A DNA stretch of 64,000 nt. Source: Isoetes taiwanensis. Taxonomy: Eukaryota; Streptophyta; Lycopodiopsida; Isoetales; Isoetaceae. The stretch lies in assembly GCA_021234155.1 (NCBI GenBank), contig JAJEKV010000041.1, forward strand, positions 9,257,018 to 9,321,017, written 5' to 3'. The translations under genes were made by a program, and so were the position numbers. This document shows positions 56,641 through 64,000 of the stretch, one piece after another. The notes under the pieces are model-generated. The model ran no database searches and was not told the DNA's origin. It was given only the letters and a program-made list of their open reading frames with translations. Every line of letters begins with the position of its first letter. Position 1 is the first letter of the stretch.

Positions 56641-57275
56641 CGTTAAAGTGATATGGCAAGCAATCCTTACAGGGACAATGAGTTTAGCACAGAAAGTAAA
56701 ATTTCTCATGTGCTAATTATTATGATAGCCATGATGGATGATAAGGAATATGAAAGGCTTAAGGGGAAACTAGAAGGCGAAAAACTTGCATGGCAGTGCT
56801 ATCAGCTAGATGAACCCCTCCTGCGATCTATCTTGAGCAAACTATTGAGGATAAGGGGAAGGGTGTCGTAGACGTGGAATAGCTAGAACTTGAAGAGGAA
56901 GAAGAGGAAGAAAACTAGGCGGACCCCGTTCTTGTGGAGCACATTAAGTATGAGATCTTAAGGTCACATAAGGGGAGGCTAAACAAAAACAGGTTCTCTA
57001 TGGTCCTTTCTTATTATCTCATTGAAGCATTTTGCCCATGTGGGACAACTTGCTGGGAGCTTCACGTCGGAGGTTACATCGGTAGGGAAGCTTTGAAGTT
57101 AGCACGGAAATTCCAGAGCGTCGTCTCCGATGATCGAGCCAAGCATTTCTTAGAGCTCTTTTTTGAGAAAGTGCTAGAGGAAGCACCTAGGGGTCCAATC
57201 GGCAGTGCAAAAAGTAAAGCTTCTAGCTCTAAGGCCGAAATACCTATAGATTTGGCTGAGACGACACCTGGCTAG
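56641..57275 (+). pseudogene. ParB-like gene, possible methyltransferase-like segment
   Basis: After frame changes and an acidic run (LEEEEEEEN) with a TAG near 56,916, the frame at 56,934-57,275 reads LIEAFCPCGTTCWELHVGGY, then IGREALKLARKFQSVVSDD and RAKHFLELFFEKVLEEAP. The pattern [E/D]-L-H-V-G-G-x2-G-R-E-A-L, then R-K/R-F and an acidic turn, resembles motif I of N6/N4 DNA methyltransferases (D-x-F-x-G-S-G-T-x3-A-L, then GR). This is a resemblance only: the catalytic D/N/S-P-P-Y motif was not found. Confidence 0.4.
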
Positions 57276-57282
57276 CATCAAC

Positions 57283-57600
57283 ATGGATATCCCAAAAGAG
57301 CAGACAGTGGTTCCGGTCCCTGTCGAAACGTTTGACATGCATGTGAACATCCTTGTAGATGAAGATAAAGAACAGGATGAAAATTACAAGGATGAAGATA
57401 ATGACAGGGATCGAGAGTTGAAATCTGAAAGCTCTAGTCAGGTTAGCGTAAAGAGTAATGAACTATCAACCATAGTTCAAACTATACAGATCTCAACTGA
57501 TGTGCTTGATGCTTCTAGCAGACCGGAGACAACTCAGAATAAGGAAGCAACGGAAGAAGACACCACGGGGATTGACGAAGAAGAAAGATATTGTGACTAA
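57283..57600 (+). pseudogene. Acidic low-complexity coding segment
   Basis: 105 codons rich in Glu, Asp and Ser, probably a disordered tail or linker of the same protein in a shifted frame. No motif. Confidence 0.4.
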
Positions 57601-57649
57601 GCTCGTTGTCTTATGATATCCATGCATTTTAATAATGACACGCATATGG

Positions 57650-57744
57650 AAATCGCGCCTGGCGCGATTTAGAGTTTTCTTTGGTTTCATATTTTTAGAA
57701 TTTGTTGACATGCTTCTTTATATAAATCGCGCCTGGCGCGTTTT
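57650..57744. repeat. CpG palindrome sites 6 and 7
   Basis: Site 6 (57,650-57,670) is a perfect 10-bp-arm palindrome. Site 7 (57,724-57,744) has one arm ending GTTTT instead of GATTT. Both lie in non-coding sequence before an acceptor-like TGCGTTACAG at 57,789. Confidence 0.92.
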
Positions 57745-57823
57745 CTTGTTCCATTTCTTTCATCTCATACGTATCTGTTTGCGTTACAGACATAATTCGG
57801 CTTTCCCAAAAATACTGGTCTTT

Positions 57824-57980
57824 GATAGTCCCTCTAAGAAGCTGGCCGCAAAGGAAGACCTTCGCGTAGCTAGTTAGCAGGCTGAGGTCTCGTTCGTTAT
57901 CGGAATTAACCAGACAAATCACTCCACCAACTAAGAACGGCCATGCACCACCACCCATAGAATCAAAAAAGAGCTCTCAA

Positions 57981-58019
<39 letters not shown>

Positions 58020-58181
58020 CCGTGTTGAGTCAAATTAAGCCGCAGGCTCCACTCCTAGTGGTGCCCTTCCGTCAATTCCTTGAAGTTTCAACCTTACGAC
58101 CATACTCCCCCCAGAACCCAAAAACTTTGATTTCTCATGAGGTGCTGGCGGAGTCATCGAAGTAACATCCGACGATCCCTA

Positions 58182-58265
<84 letters not shown>

Positions 58266-58287
58266 ATTGGCAAATGCTTTCACAGTA

Positions 58288-58319
<32 letters not shown>

Positions 58320-58829
58320 CTGACAATGAAATACGAATGCCCCCAACTGTCCCTATTAATCATTACTCCGGTCCCGAAGACCAACGGAAAAGGACCGGGG
58401 TCCTATCACGTTATTCCATGCTAACATATTCAGAGCATAGGTCTGCTTTAAGCACTCTAATTTTTTCAAAGTAACAGCGCCGGCTCGGCGTCCCAGCCAA
58501 TTAAGGCCAGGACAACGTCGCCAACTAGAAGGGTGAAATGCCCAGTGCACACCCCGAGGGGCGGACCGTGCATCCCACCCCGAGATCCAACTACGAGCTT
58601 TTTAACTGCAACAACTTAAATATACGCTATTGGAGCTGGAATTATCGCGGCTGCTGGCACCAGACTTGCCCTCCAATGGATTCTCGTTAAGGGATTTAGA
58701 TTGTACTCATTCCAATTACCAGTCTTGTAGAAGCCCAGTATTGTTATTTATTGTCACTACCTCCCCGTATCAGGATTGGGTAATTTGTGCGCCTGCTGCC
58801 TTCCTTGGATGTGGTAGCCGTCTCTCAGG
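57824..58829 (-). pseudogene. 18S rRNA fragment (antisense), about 1 kb
   Basis: The minus strand reads internal plant 18S rRNA, from CCTGAGA-ACGGCTACCACAT at 58,829 to GGACTAT near 57,824, roughly positions 380-1,390 of the mature RNA. Conserved landmarks in order (plus-strand text) include TTACCCAATCCTGATAC-type sequence (58,770), the GCCGCGATAATTCC region (58,640), GAAATTCTTGGATTTATGAA (58,305) and the AAGGAATTGACGG block (58,070). Many substitutions and a rearranged variable region show that it is not a functional gene. Both 18S ends are missing, and no 5.8S, 28S or spacer is present. Confidence 0.95.
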
Positions 58830-59437
58830 ATGCAGAACTTTACCTAAAGCAACGTTTGATAAGTCGTGGTATGCGCAGAAACCATTTGAAACGTGTACCA
58901 AATATGTTTACCCGCGCCCTTATCTGAAGAAGATGCTGGACCAAGCCTTCAGTCTGTTTCTTTGTGCAATTTGATCATCTATGGAACATAGAAATATAGA
59001 GGAAGTTTTGAGAGTAGTGCCTGAGCTAAATAGAGATTGGGCCTCCATCTGGGATCAAAGCAAATGTGCTTCATTCACAAATCCTAAGGATCCGACAGGT
59101 AAAAAGATATTTGTGAAATGCTTACGCACCCTGATGGATGCACTAGGTGTTGAGGAAAAGGAAGGCATGATCATGGTTGATGATGACGCCCTAAAGTGTT
59201 GCTTCAATCAGTCACAGTCATTAAATCCGTCATCCTATCATCCTGATATGTAACCATGAGGATGTCTGTAGGTGCCGCCCGTAACTTGAAGACTGGCTGA
59301 CTGTCGTTGCTATGAATCCCGTCCGCTTTATCCTGATCCCTTCGATGTTGTGATCCATCTTCTATGGAATCCAGAGCATGGTTTGTTCATGATCGAAAGG
59401 ATCTCAGGAGCGCCTGTTGACGATGAATCGGAATAGT
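58830..59437 (+). pseudogene. 3' coding part of the ParB-like unit
   Basis: Directly behind the 18S fragment an acceptor-like GGATGCAG precedes TLPKATFDKSWYAQKPFETC, then YVYPRPYLKKMLDQAF, one in-frame TGA at 58,972, then MEHRNIEEVLRVVPELNRDW through DPTGKKIFVKCLRTLMDALG. Later, in another frame, LLWNPEHGLFMIERISGAPV and DDESE* end at 59,437. The same mild decay as in the exons at 55,679 suggests it is the same gene, but the join across the rRNA fragment is inferred. Confidence 0.5.
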
Positions 59438-59481
59438 TTTTGGCGTTTATGTTGTTTGATCATGCTATATTTATGCCAACA

Positions 59482-59795
59482 AAATCGCGCCAGGCGCAAT
59501 TTCAACTACGAAAATCTAAGTTTTGTAGCCACTTGCTTGACTTTATTTATTGAAAAAAGGCTTCTTATTTTACTCTTTAAATTTCGTAGTCGTCCATGAT
59601 GGTATAAAGTAATATGCAATTTTCTACTTTTTATATTGCCAACATTCTGTTATAATATGGGTGATTTGCATCGTATTTTTGAATGTCGTTCAATTTCAAC
59701 ATAAAATGCATATTCACAAGCTGAAAATGAACTCAGTGCAAAGGTATGGTTAATTCAATACAAAGGTAAATAATAGGCTTATACGGCGCGATTTT
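59482..59795. repeat. CpG palindrome site 8 and a half-site
   Basis: Site 8 at 59,482-59,502 (AATCGCGCCAGGCGCAATT). A half-site GGCGCGATTTT at 59,785-59,795. Both are in the 3' flank just after the coding end. Confidence 0.88.
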
Positions 59796-60289
59796 GGAAT
59801 AGACATAATCCCAATTTAATTGAATGATGGTTAAGGAAATGAATTTAAAGAATCATTTTAATTGTTGATGGCACTAGGGATATGCAATTCTTGATGGAAG
59901 AACAACTCAAACATTTAGACATGGATGTCGAAATGTCATGCAAAGTATTTGGTAGTGTACAATCATGCAATCTCAAAGTGTTACAAACCTTTTACATGGG
60001 AGAAATAACTAGTCTGGTTTGAACTAGCCTTGGGATATGTTAACTTTATGTTGCTAAAGAATTTGGATACCTTGAATAGTACTTGGGGATATGAATGATC
60101 GTGGGCAATCCATTCTGCAAAATGGAAGGAAAACAAAGTTGATGTAGACCAGAAAAAGAAGGCACATTCATCTTGCCAAAGTACTGGGGTTTATAATTAT
60201 CCACTTCTACACATGGACAGTATATGTAATTACTTTTATATAGGGATATTACATGTGTTACTTAGATGTATAGGTCAAGAATGATACAG
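59503..60289. other. Unassigned AT-rich 3' flank
   Basis: No coding motif apart from the half-site noted separately. Confidence 0.45.
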
Positions 60290-61320
60290 AAATGTCATGA
60301 ATCTCCATATCCTGGGCGTAAATGGATCCATGATACTCTTGGCATTGTGAAGAAATGCTTTTATTGGACTAAAAAGGGTTGTGAAGAAATATGTTGAAGC
60401 TTGTATCATTTGTCAGGAAATGAAAGCCTCTACTGGCAAGACTGTCCGATTGATATAGCCTTTGTCAATCCGGAAAAAACTTGGGAACACATTAGTAAAG
60501 ACGTTGTTCAAGGTTTTCCGAAATCAACTCATAAGAACAACCAAATTTGGACAATTGTAGACAGGTTGTCTAAACAGACTCACTCTAGTTTGTGCAAATG
60601 GCAGATAGATAGACTGAAATTGTGAACCATGTCATTGCGGATATGTTGTGAGCCTAGCGAAGTGACAAAGTCAATGGGAAGAATATCATATAGTACATTC
60701 AAGAGTTTGTATACAATAACACATTGCATTTTGGCACCCAGAAGTGGTATAAAAATATTCTTGAGAATGCCCAATTACAAAAGTAAAAGGAGCAGTGTCA
60801 GCTTTAGATGAAATAACAAGTAACTTTGCAGACATTGTACAAGAAGTAAAAACTTGTATTCAAAAAAGTCAAGAGATTATGATTTTTTAACTCGCAAAGA
60901 AACAAAGCAAAGTGGACTTTACAAAAGGTCAATGGTTCTAAGAAAGCGCCTTCAAAAAGGGGGTAATAGGTACGTAAAACTGGCTCTTAAATATTATGGC
61001 CCATTTCAAATTGATGATAAAATTGGCGAAAATGCCGATCATCTGCACTTTAAGGTTGGAGTGCTAAAGCCCATATAGGGGCGGTGAAATTTCTCTTGAG
61101 TTTTTGTAGAAAATATAACGTTCAAAACCTTCTAACATTAAAGATGAAGAGGAGAATCTTGAACCAGAAAAGATACCTACTCATCAAGATAAGGAGATAC
61201 GGACTTCTTCTTACGAAGCTATCCAGTTAAGTTATCTGCCTTCTAATGCAGTATGGTATTCTAAATATCAGCTTAAGGAATACAAAGCACTTGTGGATGA
61301 AAATGAGTAAGCTTTGCAAA
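60290..61320 (+). mobile_element. Chromovirus relic, same family as the element at 560-5,728
   Basis: On the plus strand, PYPGRKWIHDTLGIVKKCFY corresponds to the integrase zinc-finger region. Then WEHISKDVVQGFPKSTHKNN (against WKHITMDFIQGFP in the first element), NRYVKLALKYYGPFQIDDKI and GENADHL, and a chromodomain text EPEKIPTHQDKE ... NAVWYSKYQLKEYKALVDE. The integrase core is largely deleted. No LTRs are seen. Confidence 0.87.
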
Positions 61321-61879
61321 AGGAATAAGCAAAGTTAGTAGAAATGATAACTCTTTTGTTATGTGGATATTTTTAAATAAATGTTGCAACAATTGAATTT
61401 TATTTGGCCATGACTTACTAACAAGAAATATAAAAAAAATGATATGTGTTGGAGTGAACTAGAATCTAACAGTGTCGAATTCTAGCTTTTTCCTATATTT
61501 GGCCAGATCAGTACACTTGGAATTCTTCAACAAAAAGAGATGTTTGTGCAGAAGACTCGGTAGCCTAAATCAAGCAGGCATCAATTTCGTTCAAAAGAAC
61601 AAAGGATTAGAGCTACTACCCACAAAATGGAATAAAGGGATGTTGGCGGTGAAAAAAAGCTGAAATCTTAGTAGGAAAGATCTGGGCACCAAATTTGTGG
61701 AGAATAGAAGCGCGCTGGAAAGAGACTCATGTACTATTTGTGGTTGCAAATCCCATCTGATCTGTCTTAAAAATAGTGGAGCTTCTAATGAAATTCGATG
61801 GAGTTTTCTTGTCAAAATTGGTGGAGCTTCTAATTGGATTCTTTTAACAATATTGAAGTATAGCTTTTCCAAAATAGGG
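61321..61879. other. Unassigned region before array 5
   Basis: No gene. GTGGAGCTTCTAAT occurs twice (61,778 and 61,821) as a 43-bp near-repeat. Confidence 0.4.
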
Positions 61880-63604
61880 AGGCTCTCAAATATTCTAGAA
61901 AGATTTCCTTAGACTCCCCTAGATTCTGAAAGATTCTCTTAGATTCCTCGAGATTCCCTTAGATTCCTCTAGATTTAATTAAGATTCCCCTAGAGACCCC
62001 AAGATTTCTTCTAGATTAGCATAGATCCTTAAAGATTTTATGAAGATTCCTGTAGATTTTCCTAGATTCCCAAATATTCTTTTGAGATTCCCTAAGATTC
62101 TTCAAAGATTTTCCTAGATTCCAAAAGAATACCTCAAGATTCCTCTAGATTCTCCAAGATTCTATGAAGATTCTCCTAGATTCTCCAAGATTCCATCAAG
62201 ATTATTCTTAATTCTCAAAGACTTAGGAAGATTCCCCTAGATTTCCAAAGAAACGCTTGAGATTACTATAGATTCTCTTGAGATTCTCCATGATTCTATC
62301 TAAATTCCAATAGATTCTTAAAGATTTTATGACAATTTCCTTAGATTCTTCTATATTTCCATAGATTCTCTTAAGGTTCTCTAAGATTCCCAAAGATTAT
62401 CCCATGATTCCTCTAGGTTCCCGAAGATTGTATGAAGATTCTCCTAGATTCTCTAAGATTCTATGAAGATTATTTTAGATTCTCTAAGATTCCATCGAGA
62501 TTCCCTTAGATTCTCAAAAATTTTAGGAACACTCCCTTAGATTCCCTTACATTCTCAAAGATTCTCTCTTGAACCATGTAGATTTTCTTAGATTTCCCAA
62601 GATTCTACAAAGACTTCGATAGAATCCCTAAGATTTCCTTGAGATTCCTATAGATTCTTTAAGATCCTATGAAGATTCCCCCACATTTTCTAAGATTGCA
62701 CCAAGATTCCCCTTAGATTCCTTAAGATTCTACAAAGATTCCCTTAGATTCTTAAGATTATATGGAAATTCTCCTAGATTTTTATAAGATTCCCTTAGAT
62801 TCTCCAAAATTCTATCAAAATTCCCATAGATTCTTAAAGATTTTATGACAATTTCCATAGATTCTCTTAAGACTCCCTAAGATTCCACTAGATTCCCAAA
62901 GATTATCCCATAATTCCTCTAGGTTCCCCAAGATTCTATGAGGATTCTTCTAGATTCCTCAAGATTCTATGAAGATTCTTTTAGATTCTCTAAGATTCCA
63001 TCAAGATTCCCCTACATTCTCAAAGATTTCAGGAAGATTCTCCTAGATTCCTCAAGATTCTCTTAAGATTCGCTTAGATTCTCCTAGATTGCCAAAGATT
63101 GTCTAAAATTCTTAAAGTTCTACAAAGATACCTTAGATTCTTAAGATTCTACGAAGATTCCCCTAGATTTTTTTAAGATTATCTTAGATTCTCTAAGATT
63201 CCATCTAGATTCCCATAGATTCTTAAAGATTTTATGAAGATTCCTTTAGATTCCCTTAGATTCCAAAAGAATGCCCCAAGATTCCTCTACATTCTCCAAG
63301 ATTCTATGAAGATTCTCCTAGATTCTCCTAGATTCTTCAAGATTCTATCAAGGTTACTTTAAATTGTCAAAGATTTTAGGAATATTCCCCTAGATTTCCA
63401 AAGAATCGCTTGAGATTCCACTAGATTCTCTTGAGATTCCTTTAGTTTCCATAGATTCTATGAAGATTCCCCTAGACCCCAAGATTCTTTATAGATTCTC
63501 TAAGATTCTCGTGGTATTCCTCTGGATTCTCTAAGATCCTATAAAGATTCTCTTAGATTCCCTCAACTTACCATAGATTCCTTGAAACTCGAAAATTCCA
63601 AGAA
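61880..63604. repeat. AGATTC array 5, near-copy of array 4
   Basis: Almost the same, base for base, as 45,534-47,268 (offset about 16,340), including irregular words such as AGAAACGCTTGAGATTACT and ACACTCCCTTAGATTCCC, with a few differences per hundred bases. Confidence 0.95.
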
Positions 63605-64000
63605 GATTCTTAATATTCGATCATGTTGCCTTCAACTGCGCCAAAATAGTGCCAAAGCACCACTCATTGGAAAGCTCTCGACGAGAGCAATCGAATGGCA
63701 TGGGCCCCACCTTCATCCGACCCCTCTACTGCACGCTATGTGCCTTTGAAGGCGATTAAGCAGAAGGAAGTTTCCTGGAATGTGCACTCATAAATGCTTT
63801 ACCACCTCACTACTTTTTTTATTAATGAGGGTGCCACCTCACCTCCTTTAAAAAAAAACAAATTTAATATTAAAAAGTTAATGGCTAGGATTTATGCTCA
63901 CCTTTTGATCTAACGGTTGAGATCTGCTACACTAAATCCACTTTTTGGCACCTTCCTTGCACCTTCTTGACAAAATTCAAAGGCTAAGATTTCTCCTTCC
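63605..64000. repeat. Spacer module 5 (cut by window end)
   Basis: Copy of 47,268-47,663, continuing past the window edge. Confidence 0.95.

Noticed and set aside
57824-58829. Functional 18S rRNA gene
   Set aside because: Only an internal part, many substitutions, no flanking spacers or other rRNAs.
58630-58829. Plus-strand frame over the 18S fragment as protein
   Set aside because: The first part is antisense rRNA; only the text after about 58,830 looks coding.

Overview
This is nuclear DNA from a land plant. It holds one apparently intact spliced gene (a plant ARMC8/GID5 homologue with short GT-AG introns), several plant-type Ty3/gypsy retrotransposons (one with a plant-style PBS matching the initiator-Met tRNA), a LINE, PIF/Harbinger DNA-transposon remains and a rearranged fragment of a plant-like 18S rRNA gene. 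Nearly everything else is repeat. A non-flowering plant is possible, judging from the LINE with a CCTT tail and the unusual Tat-like domain order, but that is only inference.

Layout. 1-5,728: a palindromic fold-back and a decayed chromovirus on the minus strand (LTRs, PBS, PPT, gag, PR, RT, RH, IN, chromodomain). 5,729-8,480: low-copy-looking DNA with a frameshifted LisH-domain exon. About 8,480-13,488: a GC-rich non-LTR retrotransposon (EN and RT) carrying a Tourist-like MITE. 13,490-23,782: a Tat-like Ty3/gypsy element (minus strand) whose RT block is inverted and which reads PR, archaeal-type RNase H, RT, RH, IN; its right LTR holds a 1.2-kb poly(A) retroposon. 23,783-29,310: a very decayed gypsy interior and a long LTR with an internal duplication. 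29,311-30,704: a 19-bp minisatellite. 31,720-34,740: a LINE relic, an ABCB transporter relic and a broken PIF/Harbinger transposase. 36,000-40,600: the ARMC8 gene. 40,888-47,863: arrays of a short motif recurring about every 10 bp, alternating with a conserved 0.4-0.6-kb module; the last array plus module recurs at 61,880-64,000.

50,760-59,800 is the most unusual part. It carries a broken multi-exon coding region with a ParB-like 'IIDGQH' domain, a possible SAM-methyltransferase-like segment and a further conserved 3' coding part. A young non-autonomous LTR element (5-bp TSD AGCAC) has landed exactly inside the DGQH-S motif, and an antisense 18S rRNA fragment lies between two coding parts. 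Eight copies of a 21-bp CpG-rich palindrome (core AATCGCGCCWGGCGCGATT) plus one half-site lie only in the introns and 3' flank of this unit. A ParB-like protein next to repeated cis palindromes suggests, as a hypothesis, a mobile or selfish unit with its own binding sites.

60,290-61,320 is a second, plus-strand relic of the chromovirus family seen at the window start. Apart from ARMC8, and possibly a 71-codon ORF behind a TATA box at 50,920, no gene here looks functional.
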